The notes: generated by a model not told the origin, from the letters alone. A stretch of 64,000 nucleotides of DNA from Marichromatium bheemlicum (GCF_012276755.1 NZ_JAAXKX010000005.1:62001-126000); one strand, 5' to 3'. Positions 14,000 to 23,791 are shown, numbered from the stretch's first letter. A program made the numbers and translations.

Positions 14000-15458
14000 G
14001 CCGACCGGTTTCATGGAATTCGACCGTCGCGACCGGCGCTACGAGCCGGCCGGCGATCGTGTCGTCCACTACAACGAGTTCGTCATCCCGCTGACCGAGA
14101 CCGAGGTCCGCGAGCAGGGTGCGCGCTGCATGGACTGTGGTATCCCCTTCTGTCACCAAGGGTGCCCGGTCAACAACATCATCCCGGACTGGAACGATCT
14201 GGTGTACCGGGGTGACTGGCAGGCGGCGATCGAGGTGCTGCACTCGACCAACAACTTCCCCGAGTTCACCGGTCGGATCTGTCCCGCACCCTGCGAGGCC
14301 GCGTGCACGCTCAACCTCCAGGACACCCCGGTGGCGATCAAGACCATCGAGTGTGCGATCGTCGACAAGGCCTGGGAGGAGGGGTGGATCAAGCCCCAGG
14401 TGCCCGAGCGGCGCACCGGCAAGCGGGTCGCCGTGGTCGGCTCCGGACCGGCCGGTCTGGCCGCCGCGCAGCAGCTCGCCCGTGCCGGTCACAAGGTCTC
14501 GCTCTACGAGAAGCAGGACCGCATCGGCGGCCTGCTGCGCTACGGTATCCCCGACTTCAAGCTCGACAAGCGCCTGATCGACCGGCGCATGGCGCAGATG
14601 CGTACCGAGGGCGTGGAGTTCCACACCAACGCCCACATCGGTGTCGACATCTCGGTGGCCGAGTTGCGCGAGCAATACGACGCGGTGGTGCTGGCCGGCG
14701 GCTCGGAGAAGCCGCGCGACCTCGACGTCCCCGGGCGCAGCTTCGCCGGTATCCACTTCGCCATGGACTTCCTCGCCCGCAACAGCAAGCGGGTGCAGGG
14801 CTCCCACGTCCCCGACGACGACTTCATCAGCGCCGAGGGCAAGCACGTGGTGGTGATCGGTGGTGGTGACACCGGTTCTGACTGTATCGGCACCTCCAAC
14901 CGTCACGGCGCCAAGTCGGTCACCCAGGTCGAGATCCTCGATCGTCCGCCGGAGTGCGAGGACAAGTCCCTGACCTGGCCCAACTGGCCCAACCGCATGC
15001 GCACCTCCTCCTCCCAGGAAGAGGGTTGCGAGCGGATGTGGAACGTCGCCACCAAGGGCTTCGTCGGCGACGCCAACGGTCAGGTGACCGGGGTGCGCTA
15101 CAACCTGGTGCGCTGGGAGCGTGATGCCGACGGTCGCTGGCAGATGCACGACGTGCCCGGCACCGAGGGCGAACTCAAGGCCGACCTGGTGCTGCTGGCG
15201 ATGGGCTTCGTCCACCCGGTGCACGAGGGCATGCTCGCCGAGCTGCGCGACGCGGCCGGGCTCGAACTCGATGCCCGCGGTAACGTCAAGGGCACCACCG
15301 AGGGGCCCGAGGCTTACCGCACCAGTGTCGACGGTGTGTTCGCCGCCGGCGACATGCGTCGCGGCCAGTCGCTGGTGGTGTGGGCGATCCGCGAGGGTCG
15401 ACAGTGCGCCCGCGCCGTCGACGAGTGGCTGATGGGCTGCTCGGACCTGCCGCGCTGA
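13992..15458 (+). CDS. gltD: Glutamate synthase small subunit
   Basis: GltD passes electrons from NADPH through FAD and two [4Fe-4S] clusters to GltB. The N-terminal cluster domain shows the cysteines in [17 protein letters not shown] and later CPAPCEAAC. The FAD-binding [15 protein letters not shown] and the NADPH-binding [13 protein letters not shown] motifs are intact, and a final FAD contact is at [18 protein letters not shown]. At 488 residues it is slightly longer than the E. coli protein. It overlaps gltB by eight bases and is followed by a strong terminator, so gltBD forms a two-gene operon. Confidence 0.97.
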
Positions 15459-15513
15459 GTGTCGCCGCCTCTCCCGGTGTGTCCGGGGCGAGGCGGATCG
15501 CTCCCCCAGGAGA

Positions 15514-15537
15514 AGCGGCCCGTGAGGGCCGCTTTTT
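15514..15537 (+). terminator. Rho-independent terminator after gltD
   Basis: A perfect 8-base stem AGCGGCCC/GGGCCGCT with a GTGA loop is followed at once by a T-run. It lies 56 bases after the gltD stop. Confidence 0.9.
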
Positions 15538-15624
15538 CGTTGTCCACATCCCGGTCACGGGCAGGGTCTTGTCCGCACCGCCGAGGTGATAAACTCGATG
15601 CCTCCGTACCAACGAGGTATCGCC

Positions 15625-16785
15625 ATGGATCGCCAACAGGCCGCGCGTTTCATGCTCGACTGTCTACGCAAGATGGTCGCCAAGAAAGGCTCGGACCTCT
15701 TCATCACCGCCGGTTTCCCCCCCGCCTGCAAGATCGACGGTCGTCTCACCCCGATCGGTGATCAACCGCTGACTGCCGCCCAGACCAACATCCTCGTGCG
15801 CTCGATCATGAACGATCGACAGATCCGCGACTACGACACCCACAAGGAGTGCAACTTCGCGATCCACCCCCAGGACATCGGTCGTTTTCGCGTCAACGCC
15901 TTCGTCCAGCAGGGCAAGGGTGGGGCGGTGCTGCGGACCATCAACGCGCGCATCCCCTCGGTCGACGAACTCAAGCTACCACCGGTGCTGCTCGACATCG
16001 TCATGGCCAAGCGCGGCATGGTGTTGCTCGTCGGCGGCACCGGCTCGGGTAAGTCGACCTCGCTAGCGGCGATGGTCGGACACCGCAACCAGGAGACCTA
16101 TGGTCATATCGTCACCATCGAGGATCCGGTCGAGTACGTCCATCCCCACGGCAACTGTCTGATCACCCAACGCGAGGTCGGGGTCGACACCGAGAGCTGG
16201 GAGGCGGCGCTGGTCAACACCCTGCGCCAGGCCCCGGACGTCATCCTCATCGGCGAGATCCGCAATCGCGAGACCATGGAGCACGCGATCAACTTCGCCG
16301 AGACCGGCCATCTCTGCCTCTCGACGTTGCACGCCAACAGCGCCAACCAGGCGCTCGATCGCATCATCAACCTGTTCCCCGAGGAGCGGCGCGCGCAGCT
16401 GTTGATGGATCTCTCGCTCAACCTCAAGGCGGTGATCTCGCAACGGTTGCTGCCCTGCACCGATGGCGGACGCATCCCCGCCGTCGAGGTGCTGATCAAC
16501 TCGCCGTTAATCCAGGACCTGATCTTCAAGGGCGACGTCAGCGGCATCAAGGAGGTGATGAAGCGCTCGCGCGAGCAGGGCATGCAGACCTTCGACATGT
16601 CGCTGTTCGATCTCTACGAGGCGCGCAAGATCAGCTACGAGGACGCGCTGCGCAACGCCGACTCGATGAACGAGCTGCGGCTGATGATTAAGCTCCAGGG
16701 GCAGGAGGCACGTAGCAAGGACCACTTTGAGCCGGTCGATCGGCTGTCGATCCTCGACGAGGGCGACGAGCCTCCGTTTCGATAG
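15625..16785 (+). CDS. pilU: Type IV pilus retraction ATPase PilU
   Basis: PilU is a hexameric secretion-type ATPase that assists PilT in pilus retraction. The 386-residue protein begins with the PAS-like N-terminal domain (GSDLFITAG) and continues with the RecA-like domain: Walker [10 protein letters not shown], Asp box, Walker B VILIGEIR and His box [18 protein letters not shown]. The C-terminal stretch [18 protein letters not shown] and [15 protein letters not shown] is characteristic of PilU rather than PilT. The frame can start at a GTG at 15586, but the ATG at 15625 has an ACGAGGT ribosome site and fits family length. No pilT lies nearby. Confidence 0.93.
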   Translation: MDRQQAARFMLDCLRKMVAKKGSDLFITAGFPPACKIDGRLTPIGDQPLTAAQTNILVRSIMNDRQIRDYDTHKECNFAIHPQDIGRFRVNAFVQQGKGGAVLRTINARIPSVDELKLPPVLLDIVMAKRGMVLLVGGTGSGKSTSLAAMVGHRNQETYGHIVTIEDPVEYVHPHGNCLITQREVGVDTESWEAALVNTLRQAPDVILIGEIRNRETMEHAINFAETGHLCLSTLHANSANQALDRIINLFPEERRAQLLMDLSLNLKAVISQRLLPCTDGGRIPAVEVLINSPLIQDLIFKGDVSGIKEVMKRSREQGMQTFDMSLFDLYEARKISYEDALRNADSMNELRLMIKLQGQEARSKDHFEPVDRLSILDEGDEPPFR

Positions 16786-16920
16786 GTGCGGGCATGCCTC
16801 ATCCCTGGTGTCTGGCTGGGGGCGTGGGCGTGGCCGCTAGGGGGTTGATCGAGGGGCGGTTTTTGGGAGTGGGCCGCGGTTCGCGCGGCGTGTGCGTCGG
16901 CGCCGTCGGGCAAAACCCAT

Positions 16921-16949
16921 TGACGCGGAACGAAGATAAATGCATAAGG
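16921..16949 (+). promoter_or_regulatory. Sigma-70-like promoter upstream of the second PilU-type gene
   Basis: TTGACG at 16921 is spaced 17 bases from CATAAG at 16944, within a conspicuously AT-rich island in otherwise GC-rich DNA. An imperfect inverted repeat (ATAAGGA and TCCTTTAT) follows at about 16945-16968, positioned like an operator or 5' leader hairpin. The gene begins at 17029. Confidence 0.55.
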
Positions 16950-17028
16950 ATATAAGAATTCCTTTATAAGTTAACCCTGCAATTATTCTGTCTTTACGGC
17001 GCGCCCGCGCTGAGACCCGGAGCCCGAC

Positions 17029-18090
17029 ATGGCGATGGATATCACCCCCTACCTCGAGATGATGATCCGGCACAACGCCTCCGATCTCTTCTTCACCCCG
17101 GGCATGCCTGTGAAGATCAAGATCGAGGGCGTCATCCGCTCGATCGGTGAGACCCCACTCACCCCGACGGTGTGTCGCGAGGCGCTGGCCTCGCTGCTCG
17201 ATCCGGCCAAGGCACGCGAGTTCGAGGAGGAGCTGGAGGTCGATTTTGCCGTCGCACTCGACAATCGTGCCCGCTTCCGCGTCAACGCCTATCACCAGCG
17301 CGGCTATCCCTCGATGGTGCTGCGCTACATCCGTACCGCCATCCCCACCTGCGACGAACTCGGCCTGCCGCCGGTGCTGCCGAAGCTGATCATGCATCGA
17401 CGCGGCATCATCCTCATGGTCGGTGCCACCGGCTCGGGTAAGTCGACCACCCTCGCTGCGATGCTCGATCACCGCAACGCCAGCGCCCCGGGCCACATCA
17501 TCACCATCGAGGACCCGATCGAGTTCGTCCACCCGCACAAGCAGTGCATCGTCAGCCAGCGTGAGCTAGGGCTCGATACCAAGAGCTACGCTAAGGCGCT
17601 CAAGAGTGCGCTGCGCGAGGCCCCGGACGTGGTGCTGATCGGCGAGATCCGTACCCGCGAGACCATGGAGGCGGCACTCGAGCTGGCCGGCACCGGCCAC
17701 CTGGCCGTCGCCACGCTGCACGCCAACAACGCCTATCAGGCGATGGAACGGGTCGTCAACCTGTTCCCCCAGGCACAACACAAGACGCTGCAGATGGACC
17801 TCTCGGTCTATCTGCGCGCGATCATCTCGCAGCGTCTGGTGCGGACCCAGGCCGGGTCGCGCTGTGCCGCGATCGAGGTCATGGTCAATACCCCGCACAT
17901 CGCCGACCTGATCCGCGACGGGCAGGTCGACGCCCTTGGACAGGCGATGCAGCAGAGCAACGAGGAGGGCATCCGCACCTTCGATGATGCGCTGCTCACG
18001 CTCTATCGCGACGGCACCATCTCGCTGCAGGAAGCACTCGACAACGCCGATTCCGCCGCCAACCTGGAGGCGAGGATCCACTTCGGCTGA
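17029..18090 (+). CDS. PilT/PilU-family motor ATPase, second paralogue
   Basis: This is a second type IV pilus motor ATPase of the retraction clade. The 353 residues contain the N-terminal SDLFFTPGMP segment, Walker A GATGSGKST, Walker B VVLIGEIR and the His box ATLHANNAYQAMERVVNL. It resembles PilU in the N-terminal DLFF stretch and in the EEGIRTFDDALLTLYRDG segment, but it is shorter and has no acidic C-terminal extension. The motif HIADLIRDGQ corresponds to the PilT AIRNLIRE region needed for retraction. It has its own promoter, so it may be expressed separately from the upstream pilU. Whether it acts as PilT here cannot be told from sequence. Confidence 0.88.
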   Translation: MAMDITPYLEMMIRHNASDLFFTPGMPVKIKIEGVIRSIGETPLTPTVCREALASLLDPAKAREFEEELEVDFAVALDNRARFRVNAYHQRGYPSMVLRYIRTAIPTCDELGLPPVLPKLIMHRRGIILMVGATGSGKSTTLAAMLDHRNASAPGHIITIEDPIEFVHPHKQCIVSQRELGLDTKSYAKALKSALREAPDVVLIGEIRTRETMEAALELAGTGHLAVATLHANNAYQAMERVVNLFPQAQHKTLQMDLSVYLRAIISQRLVRTQAGSRCAAIEVMVNTPHIADLIRDGQVDALGQAMQQSNEEGIRTFDDALLTLYRDGTISLQEALDNADSAANLEARIHFG

Positions 18091-18219
18091 CCCGGATGGA
18101 CTCGGGGCGACCACAGCGGTGACGGGCCCATCCCGCACCTCAACGATCAACTGGCGGCGCTGGCGTCGCCCGCTATCCAGCCCTGGGGACACAGACCGGG
18201 CTCTCTCGCGGAGGAATGG

Positions 18220-19896
18220 ATGATCATCGGACTGGACGTCGGCGGCACCCACGCCGACATCGTCTTGCTCGGTCCCGACGGGGTGCGCGCGCGCGCCAAG
18301 GTCGATACCGATCCCGACGACCTGGGCGTGACCCTGCTCGAGGCCCTCGATCGGGTGCTGCACGCCACCGAGCCGAGCGCGGTGCGTCGGGTGGTGCTCA
18401 GCACCACCCTGACCACCAACGCGGTCGTCGGTGCCGGTCTTGCCCCGGTGGGCATGCTGGTGTGCGCCGGTCCCGGGGTCGATCCCGAGCTCTATCGCAC
18501 CGGTGAGCACTATGCCGTGGTCCAGGGTGCGATCGATCACCGTGGCCGTGAGATCACGCCGCTCGATCCCGCGCAGATCGATGCCTGCGCCGAGCGTTTC
18601 GCCGCCGCCGGGATCCGCTATGTCGGCGTGGTGGGCAAGTTCTCCACCCGTAACCCGAGTCACGAACTCGGTATCGCCGAGTGTATTGCCGAGCGTTTCG
18701 AGCGGGTGTTCACCGGGCACCGGGTCTCCGGGCAGCTCAACTTTCCGCGGCGCATCGCCACCACCCATCTCGCCGCCTCGGTCTATCCGCTGCACCGCAA
18801 CTTCTACGAGGCCATCGCCGAGGCGCTGCGCACCCGTGGGGTGAGCGCCCCGGTGCACCTGCTCAAGGCCGATGGCGGCACCCTGTCGTTGGCCGCCTCG
18901 CTCGACACCCCGGCCGAGACCGTGCTCTCGGGGCCGGCGGCGAGCGTGATGGGGGCCATCCCGGTGGCGCCTGCCGACGAGGACGTGGTGGTGCTCGACA
19001 TCGGCGGTACCACCACCGAGATCGCCCTGCTCAGTGGAGGTTCGCCGTTGCTCGAGCCGCTCGGCATCACCATCGGCAACACCCGGACCCTGATTCGTGC
19101 CCTGCTCAGTCGTTCGATCGGGGTCGGTGGCGACAGCGAGGTGCGCGGTGTCGAGGGCAAGATCAGCATCGGGCCGCGTCGGCTCGGCGCGCCGCTGGCG
19201 CGCGGCGGTCCGGCGCTCACCCCGACCGACGCGCTGATCGCCCTCGGTGAGAGCGAACGCGGTGACCCGGCGGTGGCCGCCGCCGGGGTGGCCGAACTCG
19301 CCGCCGCGCTCGGCTGTGAGCCGGAGATGGCCGCGCGTGCGGTGATCGATCATGCCTGTCGGCGGATCATGGCCGCCATCGACGCCCTGGTCGACAAGGT
19401 CAACGGCGCGCATGTCGACACCATTCACGAGCTGCTCGACGGGCACCGTATCCGCCCGGCGCGGATCCTGGTGCTCGGCGGCCCGGCCGAGTCGCTGGCC
19501 CCGCACCTGGCGCGGCGCAGTCAACTGCCGGTCGATCTGGTGCCCGATTCGGGGGTGGCCAACGCCATCGGCGCGGCGATGGCGCGCCCGACCGATGCCC
19601 TGAGCCTGATCGCCGACACTGAACAGGGCTGGGTGAGCTGCTCCGGGAGCGACCGGCAGTGGCGCTGCGATCGCGGCTATCGGCGCGAGCAGGCGCTGGA
19701 ACAGGCCCGGGCATTGCTCTTCGAGCGTCTTGGTCCCGAGGCCGGTACCCCCGAGCTGGAGGTGGTCGAGGACCTCGAGTTCAACATCGTCCGGGGCTTC
19801 TCCACCGTCGGGCGCAACATCCGTCTGACCCTGCAGGTCAAGCCCGGACTGCTCGAGCCCTTCACCCCGCAACATATCAGGAGCATGGCATGTTGA
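18220..19896 (+). CDS. Hydantoinase/oxoprolinase A-family protein
   Basis: The protein belongs to the ASKHA-fold family that includes N-methylhydantoinase A, 5-oxoprolinase and the acetone carboxylase ATP-binding subunit, enzymes that use ATP to activate an amide or ketone. Both phosphate-binding loops are present: GLDVGGTHAD at residues 4-13 and VVLDIGGTTTEIAL at 257-270. Between them is SGPAASVMGA. At 558 residues it is shorter than full-length HyuA proteins. No HyuB-type partner is adjacent; instead the stop overlaps the start of a deacetylase-superfamily gene. GAGG at 18211-18214 supports the ATG. The substrate is unknown. Confidence 0.85.
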   Translation: MIIGLDVGGTHADIVLLGPDGVRARAKVDTDPDDLGVTLLEALDRVLHATEPSAVRRVVLSTTLTTNAVVGAGLAPVGMLVCAGPGVDPELYRTGEHYAVVQGAIDHRGREITPLDPAQIDACAERFAAAGIRYVGVVGKFSTRNPSHELGIAECIAERFERVFTGHRVSGQLNFPRRIATTHLAASVYPLHRNFYEAIAEALRTRGVSAPVHLLKADGGTLSLAASLDTPAETVLSGPAASVMGAIPVAPADEDVVVLDIGGTTTEIALLSGGSPLLEPLGITIGNTRTLIRALLSRSIGVGGDSEVRGVEGKISIGPRRLGAPLARGGPALTPTDALIALGESERGDPAVAAAGVAELAAALGCEPEMAARAVIDHACRRIMAAIDALVDKVNGAHVDTIHELLDGHRIRPARILVLGGPAESLAPHLARRSQLPVDLVPDSGVANAIGAAMARPTDALSLIADTEQGWVSCSGSDRQWRCDRGYRREQALEQARALLFERLGPEAGTPELEVVEDLEFNIVRGFSTVGRNIRLTLQVKPGLLEPFTPQHIRSMAC

Positions 19897-21203
19897 GTGC
19901 CAGACACCAGACCGGGCTGGTCCTCTTCCCGGCCTTCGACTGGGCGATCGAGGCCACCCATCCCGAGCGTGAGGAGCGCCTGCTCTACACCCGCGATCAG
20001 ATCTGCGAGGAGGGGCTGCTCGACCTCGAGGGTGTGCGCGAATATCGCCCCGAGCCGGTCTCCGAGGCCGACGTGCAGCGGGTGCACTTCTGTTTGCCGG
20101 GGGTCGATGCGGTTGCCGGTGAGTCGCATCGCATCGCCGCCGGCGGTGCCCTGACCCTGGCGAGTGCCTGGCATGCCGGTGAGATCGAGCGCGGCTTCGC
20201 CTTGGTGCGCCCGCCGGGTCATCACGCCCAGCGGGTGATGCACGGTGGGCGCGGTTTCTGCGCGATCAACAACGAGGCGATCATGATCGAGGCGCTGCGT
20301 CAGCGTCACGGCATCCGCCGCGTCGCCATCATCGATACCGACTGCCATCACGGCGACGGCACCCAGGACATCTACTGGCACGACCCCGACGTGCTCTTCA
20401 TCTCCATTCACCAGGACGGGCGCACCCTCTACCCCGGCACCGGCTTCATGGACGAGCAGGGCGGTCCCAACGCGGTCGGCGCCACGGTCAACATCCCACT
20501 GCCGCCGCGTACCTCGGACGCCGGTTATCTGGAGATCGCGCGCGACACCGTGTTGCCGATCCTCGAGGACTTCGAGCCCGAGCTGGTGATCAACTCCGCT
20601 GGTCAGGACAACCACTTCGCCGATCCGCTCACCGACATGGATTTCAGCGCCCGTGGCTATGCCGAGCTGACCCGGCTGCTCGCCCCGGACCTAGCGGTGC
20701 TCGAGGGGGGGTACTCGATCGAGAGCGCGCTGCCCTACATCAACATGGGCATCTTGCTGGCGATGACCGGGTTGGAGAGCGACCACGTCGTCGAGCCCTA
20801 TCGCCGGCCCTCGGGGGGGGTGCAACCCGAGGAGATCACCGAGACGGTGCGGCGTATCGGTGCCCGGACCCGCGCCGCCTGGGCCAAGCGCGCCCAACGC
20901 CAGGCGCAGCTCCACGCGGTCAGCGACGAGTGCGCCCACCGCACCCGTGAGATCTACTACGACACCATCGATGTGTTCGAACAGCAGCACGAGGCGGTGC
21001 GGCTGTGCCGGCATTGTGGTGGTGCGCTGCGCATCGCCACCCGCATCGGCGACGGTCCGCAGACGCTCGCCGTGCACGTCCCGCTCTATGCCTGCGATGA
21101 CTGCCGCCGCACCGCGCTGCGCTGGTTCGAGCAGGCGCCCGACGAGGGCTTCACCGCCGCCTTCCTCCAGGACCGTCCCGCCGATCGCTATCTGATGCGC
21201 TGA
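19890..21203 (+). CDS. Histone deacetylase/AcuC superfamily amidohydrolase with zinc-ribbon tail
   Basis: This is a zinc-dependent deacetylase of the arginase/HDAC fold, which in bacteria acts on acetylated lysines, polyamines or small amides. The charge-relay pair is H111-H112 (RPPGHH), the zinc ligands are D151 and H153 (DTDCHHGDGT) and D240 (SAGQDNHFADPL), and the transition-state Tyr is Y275 (EGGYS). After residue 340 a C-terminal extension carries two Cys pairs, CRHC at 373-376 and CDDC at 402-405, which look like a zinc ribbon. It overlaps the hydantoinase-like gene by seven bases. The start at 19890 follows from homology; the frame is open further upstream. Confidence 0.88.
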   Translation: MLSARHQTGLVLFPAFDWAIEATHPEREERLLYTRDQICEEGLLDLEGVREYRPEPVSEADVQRVHFCLPGVDAVAGESHRIAAGGALTLASAWHAGEIERGFALVRPPGHHAQRVMHGGRGFCAINNEAIMIEALRQRHGIRRVAIIDTDCHHGDGTQDIYWHDPDVLFISIHQDGRTLYPGTGFMDEQGGPNAVGATVNIPLPPRTSDAGYLEIARDTVLPILEDFEPELVINSAGQDNHFADPLTDMDFSARGYAELTRLLAPDLAVLEGGYSIESALPYINMGILLAMTGLESDHVVEPYRRPSGGVQPEEITETVRRIGARTRAAWAKRAQRQAQLHAVSDECAHRTREIYYDTIDVFEQQHEAVRLCRHCGGALRIATRIGDGPQTLAVHVPLYACDDCRRTALRWFEQAPDEGFTAAFLQDRPADRYLMR

Positions 21204-21368
21204 TCGGCGCCGCCGCGCGCGCCGTGGCGGGCTATCATCTTCTCCTCGCACGCATTGGTACCCCCGGCCTGCAGCCCGCAGTTCGGGCGTGCCCGCGTGC
21301 CTCTGTGACCCGAACCGATCCATCTCGCCAAAGTGAAGGATGGATCATGATTTTTAAAGTCAAAGCCT

Positions 21369-21404
21369 TGCATAAAGCTAGTTGGTACTACTAAGCTAAT
21401 GCAT
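21369..21404. promoter_or_regulatory. Nested inverted repeat upstream of the XRE-hyf operon
   Basis: In an AT-rich stretch, TGCAT at 21369-21373 pairs with ATGCA at 21399-21403. Inside it AAGCTA and AAGCTAA continue the imperfect symmetry, and TAGT/ACTA at 21379-21382 and 21387-21390 form the centre. This is the size and position of an operator, 27 bases before the XRE gene, and could be its autoregulatory site. Confidence 0.45.
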
Positions 21405-21430
21405 AGACTGTTATTAGTGATGTTTAAAAC

Positions 21431-21700
21431 ATGATTACAGCCGCGCAACTTCGTGCCGCCCGCGCCCTGCTGGGCCTCGATCAACGCCGCCTGGCCGAGG
21501 CCGCGGGTCTGTCGCTGCCGACCATCCAGCGCATGGAGGCCAGCGACGGCCAGGTGCGTGGCAATGTCGAATCCCTGGTCAAGGTAGTCGAGGCGCTCGA
21601 CCGCGCCGGTATCGAGCTGATCGGCGAGGGCGCGGTCAGTGCCGGCGGCGGGCGCGGGGTCCGTCTCAAGATCATGCCACCCGACGACGATCGTCCATGA
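21431..21700 (+). CDS. Small XRE-family HTH regulator
   Basis: This 89-residue protein has a Cro/C1-type helix-turn-helix at residues 5-40 (LRAARALLGLDQRRLAEAAG followed by LSLPTIQRME) and then a conserved EALDRAGIELIGEG segment found in many small stand-alone XRE regulators. Its stop codon overlaps the hyfB start by four bases, so it is translationally coupled to the hydrogenase-like operon and is a likely local regulator. The promoter region just upstream is AT-rich and carries a nested inverted repeat. No partner toxin is present. Confidence 0.85.
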   Translation: MITAAQLRAARALLGLDQRRLAEAAGLSLPTIQRMEASDGQVRGNVESLVKVVEALDRAGIELIGEGAVSAGGGRGVRLKIMPPDDDRP

Positions 21701-23709
21701 ACATACATCCAGCCTTTCTCCTGGCCCTGCTGGCGCTGACCCTGGCGCTGGCCTCCTCGCTGGTCGCGTTGCCAGCCGCACGCTGGCCGCGGGCGCTGCG
21801 TTGGGCGTCACTGCCGCTGCTCGCCCTCTCCGGGGTGGCGGCGAGCGGCGCCGGGCTCTGGGCCCTGATCGAGGGGCTCGACCTCGGTCTCACCTTGCCC
21901 CTGGGCCTGCCCTGGTTGCCCTGGCACCTCCAGCTCGACGCCCTGGCCGGCTTCTTTCTCGCGCTGATCGGTATCCTCGTCACCGCCGCCGGTATCTATG
22001 GCCCGGCCTATGTGCGCGGGCTGGAGAACGGGCGCGAATCACTGGCCGCGCTCGGCGGCTTCAGCGGGCTGTTCGTCACCGGCATGCTGCTGGTGGTGCT
22101 CGCCGCCGACGCCTTCCTGTTCATGGTGGCCTGGGAGCTGATGTCGCTGGCCTCCTACTTCCTCGTCGCCTTCCACCACGACAACCCGGCCAATCGTCGC
22201 GCCGCCTTCCTCTATCTGTTAATGGCCCATGTCGGCGGGCTGGCGATCCTGCTCGGCTTCGGCGTGCTCGCCGCCTTCGCCGGCGGCTTCGAGTTCGAGC
22301 TGCTGCGTGGCGCGGAGCTGTCGACGCTGTGGGCGAGTCTGTGCTTCGCCCTGGTGCTGCTCGGCTTCGGCATGAAGGCGGGGCTGGTGCCGCTGCACGC
22401 CTGGTTGCCCGAGGCGCACCCGGTGGCGCCTTCGCACATCTCGGCGCTGATGTCCGGGGCGATGCTCAAGGTCGCCGTCTACGGCTTCGTGCGCGTGGTC
22501 TTCGACCTCATCGGCCAGTTCCACTGGCAGTGGGGCGTGGTGGTGCTGGTGGCCGGTAGCCTCTCGGCGCTCACCGGGGTGTTGTTCGCGATGATGCAGA
22601 GCGACCTCAAGCGCCTGCTCGCCTACTCCTCGGTGGAGAACCTCGGCATCATCTTCATCGCCCTCGGTCTGGCGCTGTTGTTCATGAGCACCGGGCATCC
22701 GACGCTGGCCGCGCTGGCCTTCGTCGCCGCGCTCTATCACGCCATCAACCACGCGCTGTTCAAGGGGCTGCTGTTTCTCGGCGCCGGTGCGGTGCTGCAC
22801 AGCACCCACGAGCGCGATCTCGAGCAGATGGGCGGGTTGCTGCGGCGCATGCCCTGGACCGGGCTGTTCTTCCTCGTCGGCTGTGTCGCGATCTCGGCGC
22901 TGCCGCCGCTCAACGGCTTCGTCTCCGAGTGGCTGACCTTCCAAGCCGCGCTCCAGGCCTGGCAGCTCGACAGCGGTGTGCTGCGTAGTCTGATCCCGAT
23001 CGTCTCGGCGGTGCTCGCACTCACTGGCGCGCTGGTGGCGGCCACCTTCGTCAAGGTCTATGGCGTCGCTTTCCTCGGTCAGGCGCGCTCGCGTCATGTC
23101 CGCCGGGCGCGGGTGGTGCCGATGGGGATGCGTTTGGGCCAGGGCTTGCTGGCCGTCTTCTGCGTGCTGCTCGGGGTACTGCCGACGCAGGTGATCGCGC
23201 TGCTCGACCCGGTCGCCGAGGCCGTCTTCGGCACCGGATTGCCGCAGGCCGCCGCCGGCGGTTGGTTGTGGCTGACCCCGGTCTCGGCCGAGACCGCCAG
23301 CTACAGCGCGCCGCTGTCGATCCTGCTGCTGGCGCTGATCGCCGGGGTGGCGATCCTGTGGGCGCGGCGTGGTCGGGTACGGCGGGTGCGCCGCTGCGAC
23401 CCCTGGGACTGTGGCCTGACCCCGCCGACGCCGCGGATGCAGTACAGCGCCGCGTCCTTCGCCCAGCCGATCCGCCGCGTGTTCGCGCTCGCCTTCGTGC
23501 TCGATGAGCGCAAGCCGACGGCCACCGACACCCGGCCACGCTATCGGCTGCGCATTGCCGACCGTGCCTGGTCGCTGCTCTATATGCCGCTGGCACAGGC
23601 GGTGGAGTCGGCTGCGCGCCGGGTGGTGCTGCTGCAGTCCGGAAACGTACGGGTCTATCTGGGCTGGACCCTGGCGACATTGCTGGTGCTACTGTGGATC
23701 ATCTCCTGA
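21697..23709 (+). CDS. hyfB: Hydrogenase-4 subunit B-like antiporter subunit
   Basis: HyfB is an integral membrane Mrp/NuoL-type subunit of group 4 hydrogenases and related complexes and is thought to move ions. The 670 residues form many transmembrane helices. The family Glu is in AWELMSLASYFL. The Lys and His of the ion path are in FGMKAGLVPLHAWLPEAHP, and a further Lys is in SGAMLKVAVYG. A C-terminal hydrophilic stretch (RRCDPWDCGLTPPTPRMQYS) is characteristic of HyfB and absent from NuoL. It overlaps the XRE gene and starts the complex operon. Confidence 0.93.
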   Translation: MNIHPAFLLALLALTLALASSLVALPAARWPRALRWASLPLLALSGVAASGAGLWALIEGLDLGLTLPLGLPWLPWHLQLDALAGFFLALIGILVTAAGIYGPAYVRGLENGRESLAALGGFSGLFVTGMLLVVLAADAFLFMVAWELMSLASYFLVAFHHDNPANRRAAFLYLLMAHVGGLAILLGFGVLAAFAGGFEFELLRGAELSTLWASLCFALVLLGFGMKAGLVPLHAWLPEAHPVAPSHISALMSGAMLKVAVYGFVRVVFDLIGQFHWQWGVVVLVAGSLSALTGVLFAMMQSDLKRLLAYSSVENLGIIFIALGLALLFMSTGHPTLAALAFVAALYHAINHALFKGLLFLGAGAVLHSTHERDLEQMGGLLRRMPWTGLFFLVGCVAISALPPLNGFVSEWLTFQAALQAWQLDSGVLRSLIPIVSAVLALTGALVAATFVKVYGVAFLGQARSRHVRRARVVPMGMRLGQGLLAVFCVLLGVLPTQVIALLDPVAEAVFGTGLPQAAAGGWLWLTPVSAETASYSAPLSILLLALIAGVAILWARRGRVRRVRRCDPWDCGLTPPTPRMQYSAASFAQPIRRVFALAFVLDERKPTATDTRPRYRLRIADRAWSLLYMPLAQAVESAARRVVLLQSGNVRVYLGWTLATLLVLLWIIS

Positions 23710-23791
23710 TCATGGTGGCGCGCGTCCCTGCTGAACCCGGTGCCGTCGCGCCCAGTCGCGGCGCACCCTCTGCTGTCCGGAACCATGCCCG

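Noticed and set aside
17566-19875. A 769-codon minus-strand frame across the second PilU-type and hydantoinase-like genes.
   Set aside because: It spans the ends of two well-supported plus-strand genes and shows no conserved motif.
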